A DNA stretch of 27,966 bases, taken from IMG/VR virus record IMGVR_UViG_3300044614_000566, positions 1 through 27,966 of that record; one strand, written 5' to 3'. The notes below the pieces were generated by a model that searched no databases, was not told the origin of the DNA, and saw only the letters and a program-made list of their open reading frames with translations. Of the stretch, positions 14,868 through 23,135 are shown piece after piece. Within the stretch, counting starts at the first letter, position 1; every line of letters begins with the position of its first letter. This DNA is from a virus. The position numbers and the translations under genes are program-made.

Positions 14868-17858
14868 TTATCCTTTACTTAGACTTGGAGTATTACCAGT
14901 ACTATTATTTACACCAGCAACTGGGAAAGAAATACCTTTACTTCTTCCCATTGGTACAGGAACTGGTTTTTCAATAATCATTGGTTGTATTGCAATCATC
15001 ATACCTCCATCAGCATAAGAAGGATAAGATCTTAGAGATGATACATTTCTGTTTGGAGATTGTTTTGGAACAACTCCGCCACCTTGATAAGCAACATGAA
15101 CGTGATCACTATGACCAGATGGTTCATTTCCTGCATGAAGAAGTTCAACTGGTTTAACGCCTTTTATCTTATTAAATTCTGCAACTGCTTTCAATATTGG
15201 TCCTTGTTCATTAGCATAAGCACCAAGATCAATAGCTCTTCCCTGATAATGCAAAGATCCTGGACTATGACCCGAAGTTAAACTATATGGGGGATGTTCC
15301 GGATGCCTATGAATGCTACCAGGAACAACTCCTTTTTTCTTCATAAACCTTCCAAGTTCACCTGCAATTTTGCTACCTGCGGATCCATATCCTTTACCTA
15401 AATCCGTTTTAGTAGAAGGAGTAGATTCATCAACTTTACCTTTAACAACTTCTTTATTAACTTCTGCCGGCATCAATGTTCCTTTTTTAAACCTACCAAT
15501 GTTTGCACCTCTTGGTTCAAACCCAAAAGTATGGCCATAACGACTTACCTCTGTAGAATTATCAAGATCATCATATTTTTTTTCAAAAGAGTCTGATCTA
15601 AAATTATCTCTGGGTCCAACAAAAGTTCTTGCTTTTTCTTGTTTACTTCTATCTAATAATGCTGCTGCAATTTTTTCAACAATATTTCCAGTATATCCTT
15701 TATATTTTTTAGCAAATGCAATAGCAGTTTCTTTTGAGTTTATTTTTCCCCACTCATTAACTCCACCATAGTCACTAACTGGTTGAAACTGACCTGGTTG
15801 TAAAATAACTCCCTTTATATTTTTTGGCCATCCAGGTAAAGAAACTCTATTATAAATTGCTTGAGCTGCATCAACAGCACCTTGATATCCATCGGTAGGT
15901 ATTCCATTTTCAAACAGAGCAGCAGTAACTAGTAACCAAAAATCAGGACTTTCTGAAGTGACCTTTACACTTCCCATACTTCCTGGACTTGTATCAAGTT
16001 CTGTTCCCTCTTTTCCTTCCTCTCCTGTAGTATCTTTCTTAAACTCATTATACTTACCAGGCATCAATTGCTTTTGAACTTCTCTAATTGCCTCATCAAC
16101 TTTCTGGTAAATTAGATTATCTAATGCTTTTGTAATACCTTCTGCAGGACCCACTTCACTACTTTTAGTGAGATCTCTTGGTTTAATCACACCACCAGTC
16201 TGCATTTTAGAGACTTCTTTTTCAATATTCGAAATGCTTGCAGATATTTGTCTATTTGCAATAGAAGTAATTAGATGTGATATTCCACCACTTAATCCTC
16301 TGATTGCATCTTTAGGTAACTTTTGACCTAAAGCAATATCAACAGCACCTCCCATTAAAGCACCAATACCAAAAGGAATATCCTTAAGAACTTTTGCTGC
16401 GTTTGTTAATGCCTTATATGGATTTGGTAGTGCCTTAATTTTTGCTTCTCTTTGTGCTATCTGTTCTGCACTTGCATTTTCTGGTAGTGGGGGAAGCAAG
16501 TTCCACCAAGCACCCTTCTGTTCGCCTTCAATATCAGTTCTTATTGATGGGTCTGGATATAATTCACGTATTTTTTTCTTTCCACCAACATCTTTTCCTG
16601 GTTGAGATTGCTTTGGTTTAATTTTTGGTGGTCTTCTCTGCGTAATCTTAAGTGTTCTGGATGGACCACGCCCTTGAGGTTTTCCGCCTCTTGTTACTGA
16701 ACCGCCACCTTGTTTTCTCTGAACGTTACCTTGTGATTTTTTATTTTCAAATAAAACTTCATATAACTTTCCTGCTAGTTCAGCGCCCGCTAATCCACCA
16801 ATAAAAGTTCCAAATCCAGGAAGAATTAAAGATCCAACAGCACCAAGTAATAAAGTTCCAACACCTCTAAAAGCAGCTTTACCTGGATTATCTCCAAGAG
16901 CCCAAGATAAACCAAATTCAATTAATGCTCCAAGAATTGGAAGTCTTGATAGGGGACCTTTTGCTAACCTTAATAATTGTTTAACACCTTGCTTACCAAC
17001 AACTGCTTGAGCTCCTTTTTTTATTCCAATTCTTGATGCCTGTGCGGTTCTTTGTATAATTCCTTTTTTCGCTGCTCTTTTAGTTAATTCTTGTGCGGCA
17101 CCTTTCCCTACTTCCTTTGCACCTGCTTTTTTAGATGTTTCTTTTGCAATTTTTTCTGCTTTTAATTGTTTGCCAAAAGCGTCAATCGCTCCCGTAAGAG
17201 CCATTCCACCAATCAGAGCATAGTTAATATATTCGTTTAGCTTGCCTGATAGATTATCAAAATCTTTCTGTGCTTTATCTCCACCAATACTCTTTGCAAT
17301 TCCTCTTATCTTATCATAAGCATCATATCCACGTTCAACAAAACTAACAAAAGATGAAAGAAGAAACTTAAATGTATTCTCTACTACACCATAAACTCCA
17401 CTAATGAGTTTTACTACACCAAGAAGTTTCGGAAGTTGATCTTGGAACTTAGTAAATAACCAACCAAGAGCAGTGAAGAATAAGAACCTTTTAATTCTAT
17501 CCAAGAAACTCATTCCTGGAACGGAAAGACCAGGTAGATTAAATTTCTTTGCTTCCTTCGGTGCTTCTAATTTTTCTTCTTCTTTTTTAAATTCTTCTTT
17601 CTCTTTTTCTTTTCTTTTGGTTTCTGATTTTTTCTTAGATACTAAAAGATCCGATTGGAAAAACTTTTCAACCTTAACTAACTTATTGTTTACATCTACT
17701 GCATCTTTTTGATTACTTTCATCAAGTAATCCTTTTGTTATTGAAGTACTTTTTTTAGAGATCTTAAGAGGACTAGTAAAGTTTGACTTTCCAATCTTAG
17801 TGATTGATGTGGACTTTGCTGATGGAAGTAACTTAGATGGGTTTGTAATTTTCGCCAT
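14868..17858 (-). CDS. Large tail protein with two peptidoglycan-hydrolase-like domains (996 aa)
   Basis: The N-terminus is Lys/Glu-rich (about residues 1-110), followed by a hydrophobic segment (DRIKRFLFFTALGWLFTKFQ, ~115-140) and further hydrophobic helices to ~365. Around 637-778 is a SleB/CwlJ-type cell-wall hydrolase: LVTAALFENGIPTDGYQ with the catalytic-type Glu, AQAIYNRV and VILQPGQFQPV. Around 831-920 is an M15-like D-Ala-D-Ala peptidase domain: SPGSLHYQGRAIDLGAYA with the His and Asp ligands, then SDHVHVAY with the final His. A tail lysin acting at infection fits. It lies just after the tape-measure-like gene and before the gp27-like gene. The role of the N-terminal half is unknown; it could span the tail tube or hub. 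Confidence 0.7.
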   Translation of the reverse strand: MAKITNPSKLLPSAKSTSITKIGKSNFTSPLKISKKSTSITKGLLDESNQKDAVDVNNKLVKVEKFFQSDLLVSKKKSETKRKEKEKEEFKKEEEKLEAPKEAKKFNLPGLSVPGMSFLDRIKRFLFFTALGWLFTKFQDQLPKLLGVVKLISGVYGVVENTFKFLLSSFVSFVERGYDAYDKIRGIAKSIGGDKAQKDFDNLSGKLNEYINYALIGGMALTGAIDAFGKQLKAEKIAKETSKKAGAKEVGKGAAQELTKRAAKKGIIQRTAQASRIGIKKGAQAVVGKQGVKQLLRLAKGPLSRLPILGALIEFGLSWALGDNPGKAAFRGVGTLLLGAVGSLILPGFGTFIGGLAGAELAGKLYEVLFENKKSQGNVQRKQGGGSVTRGGKPQGRGPSRTLKITQRRPPKIKPKQSQPGKDVGGKKKIRELYPDPSIRTDIEGEQKGAWWNLLPPLPENASAEQIAQREAKIKALPNPYKALTNAAKVLKDIPFGIGALMGGAVDIALGQKLPKDAIRGLSGGISHLITSIANRQISASISNIEKEVSKMQTGGVIKPRDLTKSSEVGPAEGITKALDNLIYQKVDEAIREVQKQLMPGKYNEFKKDTTGEEGKEGTELDTSPGSMGSVKVTSESPDFWLLVTAALFENGIPTDGYQGAVDAAQAIYNRVSLPGWPKNIKGVILQPGQFQPVSDYGGVNEWGKINSKETAIAFAKKYKGYTGNIVEKIAAALLDRSKQEKARTFVGPRDNFRSDSFEKKYDDLDNSTEVSRYGHTFGFEPRGANIGRFKKGTLMPAEVNKEVVKGKVDESTPSTKTDLGKGYGSAGSKIAGELGRFMKKKGVVPGSIHRHPEHPPYSLTSGHSPGSLHYQGRAIDLGAYANEQGPILKAVAEFNKIKGVKPVELLHAGNEPSGHSDHVHVAYQGGGVVPKQSPNRNVSSLRSYPSYADGGMMIAIQPMIIEKPVPVPMGRSKGISFPVAGVNNSTGNTPSLSKG

Positions 17859-17862
17859 TGTG

Positions 17863-20490
17863 CTATCCTACTATTCCTAGAATGCTTGCGGTTTCTGCAA
17901 TTTGTCTTGCTCCACTTACAGAAACTACAGGGAACACAGGTGCTCTTGAACCTGCACCTGAAGAGTTCCCTGCATTCCCAGATCCAGATGCAGATTGTAC
18001 GATTGGTGGGAGGGTCATTATACCACCACTACCACCTCTAGAAAGAGGAGTAATGTTTGGTACATTCTTGGATTTCATTCCAACTTTTGCTGGATTGGAG
18101 TTACTATCAGTCATAGCAACAAGTTTATCAATTAAAGAAGTTCCAAGACGTGATACAGTATCTACAGGAAGAACATACTCGCCTGGTTGCAATGCAGTAA
18201 GTTGTCTGTCTGCAGTTGCTCCGCGAATGTTAAATCCACTATTTTCCTTGACTAAGCCACGGATTGGTCCTCCACCTTGCTTTCTTGGTAATGGTTCTCC
18301 TCTCATATTAGAAGCACCACTTCCCCTAAAGTTTCTCCAAGTCCCACCAACACCAAAATTCTTAAGTAAGAATGCTTCGTCGCCGATTGCCTTCAAAGTC
18401 TCTGGATTTACTCCGCTTCTTTGTCCTTGAATATAAGTTTTTTCTAAACTCTCAGCAGTAACTTCTCCACCACCTTGAAGCATCAGTGGTCTATCAATTC
18501 CAGGTCTTCTATATCTATCACCAGGAGCATATTTAATTTTTGGACTTTTTGGATTCGGGTTATATGGATATGGACTTTCTCTAAAACTTTTTAAATCACT
18601 CCATTCTCTTAAATCAAATCCAGGCATTCTATAGTTTTCTATTGGTTTGCCCGGTAATTTATCAGCAAAAGTTCTTTTATCCCTAAAAGGATTAATTCTT
18701 TCCCACCAAGGTCTTACGTTATTATCAATATTTCTATTTTTGAATCCTTCCAAATCAAATAATCTTTTTCTTGCGTCTCCTATAGCATATTTTAATGGCG
18801 TCCTAGCATTATTAAGTGCATCCCAAGCAGAACGGGAAGAAGTCATCTTTGGACTTCCAATTTTTACCTGAATATTACCACCACCCTGCATACCAACAAT
18901 ACCACCACCTTGTTTTCTTGGTAGTGGTTCTCCTCTCATATCAGAAGCACCACTTCCCTTGAAGTTTTTCCAGGTTCCACCGACACCGAAATTCTTAAGT
19001 AAGAATGCTTCATCACCGATTGCTTTTAATGCATCAGGATTCATTCCAGACTTTTGTCCCTGTATATAAGTTCTTTCTAAACTTTCTGGTGTAATATTAC
19101 CAACAATACCACCAGTATTATACATCTTACCCATCTTGGGTTTATTCGCACCAGGACCACCATACTGGCGATTTAAAGCAAGAAGATTATTCGCACCTAC
19201 AGCATCAACTGTCTTTTTATTCATTACAACTTCGCCTGGTTGAGCGATAATCATCTGAGTATCAGGACCAAATCCAGATACTTTTTGTCCTGTTGTGCTG
19301 TCTATACCATCATAACCAGTCGATAGTTTAGGTACTTCTCCTCCAGCATTAAACATTGCTCCTGGAACTGGAGCAACAATTCCCTGCTGTTGTTGTCCTG
19401 TTGTTAGTTCTTGTTGAGCGAAAAATCCACCAAGTTTCTTATACCAAGGAGCTCCAGGATCTTTCTGAGTTGCCGCTGCGCTTTCTCTTTGCTTATCAAG
19501 TTCTGGTTTTAATCTCTCTCTTTCCCCTGTTCTTGCTATGGTTCCAGCAACAGCAGTTGTTGTAATTAAAGTTGCTAATGGATTAGCGGCTGCAAATCTT
19601 CCTAGTCCAGCAACTGCTTTTGCTATTCTTGGTATTAACTTTACTAATTTACCAGCAAAAGATCCAACTATTTTTAAAGTTACTCTAACAAATTTTCCGA
19701 AAGGAGTAAAGAAAAGAATAGCAGCACCAAGTAATGTGGGCCACCAGTCCTTTAAAAATCTTCCGAGAACTTGAATTTTCTTTTTATTTGCTGGGTCACC
19801 TAACCAACCCATCAACTGAGTAAATGCTCTACCAAGTAAAGTGAAGAATATAAATTTCCAGATACGATCTATGATACTTTGAAAAGGAGCAAGCATCTTC
19901 TTTGCTGCTCCAGAGATCGCAGAGATACCTTTTCTAAATCCTTCAAGACCTGCTTCTCTTTTCCCTCTTTTCTCAGTTTCTTTTTCTTTTCTTTCTTGAT
20001 CTGATTGCTTCTTATCAAACTTAAACTTTGATGCTAAAACACCTAAGATAGAATTTAGGGTTTTTTTGATCTGATTGAAACCACCTACACTTTCTTCTTT
20101 TTTCTCAGTAACATCTTTTACATTAGTTGGTATAATTTTTTGAGGAACTATCTTTGCAGTTTTTGCTTTTACAATTGCTCCTGTTTTTGGCGATGCTCCA
20201 CCAACACCAGCACCAGTAGTACCAGCAGAAACTTTTGCTTTTGATGTCTTAACTTTAAATCTTAATCCTTTATCTTTTATTGCACGAACTTTTTTAAGTT
20301 CTTCCCTTAAAAGTTCGTCTTCTTCTCTTGGAAGTTCTTTACCAACTAATCTTCCAATTGCTAATTTCTTTTTTAATATATTAAAATAAGTCTGATAATC
20401 TAATTCAACGCCAGGATTTAATCCAAGTAACCGTAAAATTACTTCATCGATTGCTTCGGTTTTTACTTTGTTACTTGGATTACTAACCAT
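17863..20490 (-). CDS. Probable tail tape measure / hub protein (gp29 position), 875 aa
   Basis: Charged N-terminal region (Lys/Glu-rich, ~1-190), then hydrophobic helices (IIDRIWKFIFFTLLGRAFTQ and WWPTLLGAAILFFTPF, ~205-320), then a long Gly/Gln-rich C-terminal part. The latter contains tape-measure-type motifs: AQPGEVVMNKKTVDAVGANN (~418-440) and LQPGEYVLPVDTVSRLG (~770-793), with repeated short MQGGG and KQGGG linkers. A 62-residue segment is duplicated at about 467-529 and 678-740. The gene follows gp26 and gp51, where T4 has gp27-gp28-gp29, so it probably fills the tape measure role of gp29, though no direct gp29 match is seen. The ATG overlaps the gp51 stop. Confidence 0.6.
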   Translation of the reverse strand: MVSNPSNKVKTEAIDEVILRLLGLNPGVELDYQTYFNILKKKLAIGRLVGKELPREEDELLREELKKVRAIKDKGLRFKVKTSKAKVSAGTTGAGVGGASPKTGAIVKAKTAKIVPQKIIPTNVKDVTEKKEESVGGFNQIKKTLNSILGVLASKFKFDKKQSDQERKEKETEKRGKREAGLEGFRKGISAISGAAKKMLAPFQSIIDRIWKFIFFTLLGRAFTQLMGWLGDPANKKKIQVLGRFLKDWWPTLLGAAILFFTPFGKFVRVTLKIVGSFAGKLVKLIPRIAKAVAGLGRFAAANPLATLITTTAVAGTIARTGERERLKPELDKQRESAAATQKDPGAPWYKKLGGFFAQQELTTGQQQQGIVAPVPGAMFNAGGEVPKLSTGYDGIDSTTGQKVSGFGPDTQMIIAQPGEVVMNKKTVDAVGANNLLALNRQYGGPGANKPKMGKMYNTGGIVGNITPESLERTYIQGQKSGMNPDALKAIGDEAFLLKNFGVGGTWKNFKGSGASDMRGEPLPRKQGGGIVGMQGGGNIQVKIGSPKMTSSRSAWDALNNARTPLKYAIGDARKRLFDLEGFKNRNIDNNVRPWWERINPFRDKRTFADKLPGKPIENYRMPGFDLREWSDLKSFRESPYPYNPNPKSPKIKYAPGDRYRRPGIDRPLMLQGGGEVTAESLEKTYIQGQRSGVNPETLKAIGDEAFLLKNFGVGGTWRNFRGSGASNMRGEPLPRKQGGGPIRGLVKENSGFNIRGATADRQLTALQPGEYVLPVDTVSRLGTSLIDKLVAMTDSNSNPAKVGMKSKNVPNITPLSRGGSGGIMTLPPIVQSASGSGNAGNSSGAGSRAPVFPVVSVSGARQIAETASILGIVG
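18272..18457 (-). repeat. Direct repeat, downstream copy, inside the tape-measure-like gene
   Basis: This copy encodes ESLEKTYIQGQRSGVNPETL through MRGEPLPRKQGGG. It is diverged from the partner at 18905-19090 by scattered, mostly synonymous or conservative changes, at an in-frame offset of 633 bases (211 codons). Confidence 0.8.
18905..19090 (-). repeat. Direct repeat, upstream copy, inside the tape-measure-like gene
   Basis: This copy encodes ESLERTYIQGQKSGMNPDAL through MRGEPLPRKQGGG. The partner is at 18272-18457. The segment between them codes for a unique Arg/Pro/Tyr-rich insert (about 149 codons). Confidence 0.8.
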
Positions 20491-20662
20491 TTGCTCTCTG
20501 TTGTGCTTTTTGCTCTTCTTCTTCTATATGTTGCTTTAATAAAATTGTATAGATGTCTCTTTCAAAGGGCATCATATTTTCAATTTCAGTAAGACTCCAT
20601 TTATGATATTGAATCAGGGCAAAATTTAACTTGAAGTAACTCTCCAAGTCCATGTGACTCAT
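20483..20662 (-). CDS. gp51: gp51-like baseplate hub assembly protein (59 aa)
   Basis: The frame runs from ATG 20662-20660 to TAG 20485-20483 and encodes MSHMDLESYFKLNFALIQYH, then KWSLTEIENMMPFERDIYTI and a Glu/Gln-rich tail. The core W-S-L-T-E-I-E-N-M-M-P-F-E-R-D-I-Y is the signature of the gp51 family, a catalyst of hub assembly related to tail assembly chaperones. It is too short for ordinary length cut-offs. It lies 2 bases downstream of gp26 and its stop overlaps the start of the 875-aa gene by 8 bases, matching the T4 order gp26-gp51. Confidence 0.85.
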   Translation of the reverse strand: MSHMDLESYFKLNFALIQYHKWSLTEIENMMPFERDIYTILLKQHIEEEEQKAQQRANG

Positions 20663-20664
20663 AC

Positions 20665-21384
20665 TTACGCGAAAAAACTTGATAACCCTTCAAGAACAAC
20701 TTCACTTTCAACTTCAGTATTTGGATTTTTAATAGTAACTTTATGAGATAGTTTAGGCATTGTTTCAAAGAACTTTTCAATATCTTTGAACTGAGTGGAA
20801 TTCATTTGTTCTAAGAACTCTAATATTTCTTTCTTAGAAACATCAGCAGAAGCCCAAACTTCATCTTCCGTATAAATCTTATCAATACAAGAAGCAATTA
20901 AATCAAATGATTGATCCATTGTATTATCAGCGGATAAATCAAAGTTACTCTTAATAAATTGATCCAGTGATGGATATTTCATTTCCATCATAATCGAATC
21001 ATCAACTTTGATTTGTTTATTATGATCCGGGTTCTTTTGAACCTTAATATCATCAACGTTGATTTTTACAGGAACTGTAGTAGTCTCATCATCAGGACAG
21101 ATAAGATTGACTTCAATTTCTTCACCGACTGATTTTCCACGAATATTCAAGAACAAATATTCAATATCAAAAGTAGGTAATGCTTCTACTTTAATACCCT
21201 TTGTTTCAATGCAGTTTTTAATAACAGTTTTAATTGCTGTAGTAATTTGTTTGGTGTCTTCAGATTCCAAAGCGAGAACCAAAAGTTTTTCTTCCTTTAC
21301 CAAAAATGGACGATACTTAATTGTTTGTCCGGTAGATGGAAGTTCAAGTTCATACGTTGGTGTAGAAATGCGAGGTAATACCAT
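20665..21384 (-). CDS. gp26: Baseplate hub subunit gp26
   Basis: The 239-aa protein MVLPRISTPTYELELPSTGQ matches gp26 of T4-like phages, with the block YRPFLVKEEKLLVLALESED, then LPTFDIEYLFLNIRGKSVGE and VEVNLICPD-like strands. In T4, gp26 is a minor hub protein needed for hub assembly. A TTG codon at 21396 would add four residues (LNFK), but the family begins at this MVLP methionine, so ATG 21384 is preferred. A late-type box lies at 21413-21420. The gene leads an operon with gp51, the tape-measure-like gene, the lysin, gp27-like and gp5. Confidence 0.85.
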   Translation of the reverse strand: MVLPRISTPTYELELPSTGQTIKYRPFLVKEEKLLVLALESEDTKQITTAIKTVIKNCIETKGIKVEALPTFDIEYLFLNIRGKSVGEEIEVNLICPDDETTTVPVKINVDDIKVQKNPDHNKQIKVDDSIMMEMKYPSLDQFIKSNFDLSADNTMDQSFDLIASCIDKIYTEDEVWASADVSKKEILEFLEQMNSTQFKDIEKFFETMPKLSHKVTIKNPNTEVESEVVLEGLSSFFA

Positions 21385-21412
21385 TTTAAAATTCAATTAA
21401 TACTATCTGGTT

Positions 21413-21420
21413 TATTTATT
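21413..21420 (-). promoter_or_regulatory. Possible late promoter box (AATAAATA) for the gp26 operon
   Basis: One mismatch to TATAAATA on the minus strand, 28 bases before the ATG at 21384 and in the 39-base gap after the gp54-like gene. It may drive the long hub operon. Confidence 0.45.
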
Positions 21421-21435
21421 TTAGTTTATTGGGAC

Positions 21436-22629
21436 TTAGAATAAAGATATACTGGGGTTATCAGCAACAGCACCAGTTCCAGCATTTTTATTGTAATTAG
21501 GTTCTGATGCAGTTTGCGTTGATACTCTAGATAACTCCTGAGATCCTGCAGATGTTCTCTGAGATCCTGCAGATGTTCTCTGAGATCCCGAATTGTTTCC
21601 TCTAACTAAAGTGGCTGAACCAGATCCAGTTGGTTGTCCAAGTAACGTAGAAGGAACTCCAGGAGCAGTACTCTGTGGAGCAAGTGGAGATCCTCCAAAC
21701 GAAGGAATTCCTGCAGCAGGTCCACCAAACACTGGATTTGTGAATTCTGGAATTGCGGGAAGAGTCGAAGGAACATTTGGATTTCCTATAGATGGAAGTC
21801 CTGGTACTGGTGTTGGTCCAGGTTCTGTTGGTCTACCTGCCTTCACTACTTTTCTCACATAACGAATATATGTAAATGATACCGTACATTTTAATAGTTG
21901 CGAGGAATCATAAGAAACAGGCATTGATGTAATACTAATCGGATACGCTCGGATAAACTTGTATTCTAAAGCAGTTCCAAAAACATCTCTTTCAAATTTA
22001 GTAATATATAAAGCATCTGTTTGATAATCATTTGGAAAATTTACACGATAAAAATAATTTCTAGTTTCTAAAGCAGTTTGTAAATTTTCCCCAGCGCAGT
22101 AAGAAATCCACCTTTCAAAGAAAGTTATAATATCATAATTACGATCTACATAAAAAGTAAAATCAATTCTATCATCATATTGTTTTCTGTATGCGTGCCT
22201 TTCAGTAACTCCAGTATGATCATCATTGATTTCGTTCGTCATCATTGAGGACCCTGGAAGAGATGCCTCAGAACAAGAAAGTTCAATGAGTTCTTGACTC
22301 GTGGGGTTATTATAATTAACTCCACCTTGTTGTATAAACGCTAACGCAGGTCCAGGTGGTTGAAATTTACACACATAATGAGATGTTAAGGCATTATTTA
22401 ATAGAAGTGCCTTAACTTTAAAATTACTTACTATAGATGGAGTTGGACTACCACCAGATGAAGATGATGGCGAATCACCGGGCGTAGAAGATGTAGGATT
22501 TGGAACACCAGGTGCTGGAGTTGGTCCAAGTGGATTTTGATCTAATCCAGGCAATCCAGGCACACTCGGATCAACACCAAACTCAGGATTTTGAAACTGA
22601 TCGGATGAAGTTACCGGGAATCTAGCCAC
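21436..22629 (-). CDS. Tail-tube-fold baseplate protein, gp54-like (397 aa)
   Basis: A Pro/Ser-rich N-terminus (to ~65) is followed by a globular core: LTSHYVCKFQPPGPALAFIQ, ELSCSEASLPGSSMMTNEIN, RIDFTFYVDRNYDIITFFER and ALEYKFIRAYPISITSMPVS, ending SFTYIRYVRK. This is the beta-sandwich pattern of tail tube and tube-initiator proteins (T4 gp19/gp54 type). A Pro/Gly/Ser-rich C-terminal tail holds a tandem repeat (GSQRTSA). T4 gp54 is 320 aa and starts tail tube polymerisation on gp48. Here gp48 is divergently transcribed next door, which suits a partner role. The start is GTG at 22629; an in-frame TAA lies upstream and no ATG exists before residue ~129. Confidence 0.55.
   Translation of the reverse strand: MARFPVTSSDQFQNPEFGVDPSVPGLPGLDQNPLGPTPAPGVPNPTSSTPGDSPSSSSGGSPTPSIVSNFKVKALLLNNALTSHYVCKFQPPGPALAFIQQGGVNYNNPTSQELIELSCSEASLPGSSMMTNEINDDHTGVTERHAYRKQYDDRIDFTFYVDRNYDIITFFERWISYCAGENLQTALETRNYFYRVNFPNDYQTDALYITKFERDVFGTALEYKFIRAYPISITSMPVSYDSSQLLKCTVSFTYIRYVRKVVKAGRPTEPGPTPVPGLPSIGNPNVPSTLPAIPEFTNPVFGGPAAGIPSFGGSPLAPQSTAPGVPSTLLGQPTGSGSATLVRGNNSGSQRTSAGSQRTSAGSQELSRVSTQTASEPNYNKNAGTGAVADNPSISLF
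21541..21590 (-). repeat. 21-bp tandem repeat in the C-terminal tail of the gp54-like gene
   Basis: Two identical 21-base units (21541-21561 and 21562-21582) plus a partial third encode GSQRTSA-GSQRTSA-GSQ. The unit length is a multiple of three, so copy number can change without breaking the frame. Confidence 0.85.
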
Positions 22630-22633
22630 GATT

Positions 22634-22641
22634 TATAAATA
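22634..22641 (+). promoter_or_regulatory. Consensus T4-type late promoter (TATAAATA) for gp4
   Basis: Exact match on the plus strand, 30 bases before the ATG at 22672. It lies in the 42-base divergent gap between gp4 and the gp54-like gene. Because transcription would start near 22647, a TTG start at 22645 is excluded. Confidence 0.75.
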
Positions 22642-22671
22642 GATTTGCTTATATATTATGTATGCGACGTA

Positions 22672-23109
22672 ATGGCGGAAAGTATAAAGAGCATCTATAA
22701 ACCATCGCATCCTGAAAAGTATCAGGGGAATCCAAACAATATCGTCTGTAGAAGTAGTTGGGAAAGGCGGTTTTGTTATTATTGTGATCATAATCCAGAC
22801 ATAGTTTCTTGGGCATCAGAAGAATTTTGTATCAAGTATATCTCACCAGTGGATAATAGAATTCATCGGTACTTTCCAGACTACTTAATTAAAGTAAAAG
22901 AGCAATCTGGAAATATTAAAACATACGTAATTGAAGTAAAACCAAAAAAACAAACTGTTGCTCCGAAGAAAAAATCAAGAGTAACTAAAACATACTTGAA
23001 CGAGTGTAGAACTTATGCAGTGAATCAAGCGAAGTGGAAAGCTGCTGAGGAATGGTGTAAAGATAGACTATTAGAATTTAAAATTATTACTGAAGAAGAT
23101 TTGTTTTAA
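22672..23109 (+). CDS. gp4: Head completion protein gp4
   Basis: This 145-aa protein begins MAESIKSIYKPSHPEKYQGN. It matches gp4 (gene 50/4 head completion family) with CRSSWERRFCYYCDHNPDIV, then SEEFCIKYISP, RYFPDYLIKV and YVIEVKPKKQ. The D in FPDYLI and E-x-K in IEVKPK form a PD-(D/E)xK nuclease-like core; in T4, gp4 is needed to finish packaged heads before tail attachment. A TTG at 22645 extends the frame but lies at or before the likely transcription start of the late promoter, so ATG 22672 is chosen. Downstream, gp48 begins 26 bases after its stop. Confidence 0.88.
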   Translation: MAESIKSIYKPSHPEKYQGNPNNIVCRSSWERRFCYYCDHNPDIVSWASEEFCIKYISPVDNRIHRYFPDYLIKVKEQSGNIKTYVIEVKPKKQTVAPKKKSRVTKTYLNECRTYAVNQAKWKAAEEWCKDRLLEFKIITEEDLF

Positions 23110-23112
23110 GGG

Positions 23113-23120
23113 TCTAAATA
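23113..23120 (+). promoter_or_regulatory. Possible late promoter box (TCTAAATA)
   Basis: One mismatch to TATAAATA, 15 bases before the ATG of gp48 at 23136. Spacing is tighter than for other late boxes here, so it is tentative. Confidence 0.3.
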
Positions 23121-23135
23121 GTTAAAAAGTCTATA

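Noticed and set aside
17858-18430. Open frame of 190 codons on the plus strand opposite the tape-measure-like gene
   Set aside because: It is antisense to a well supported gene, including a PGEYVLP-type motif and one repeat copy.
22645-22671. TTG-initiated N-terminal extension of gp4
   Set aside because: It lies at or before the expected start of transcription from the exact late box at 22634-22641, and the gp4 family begins at the MAES methionine (22672).
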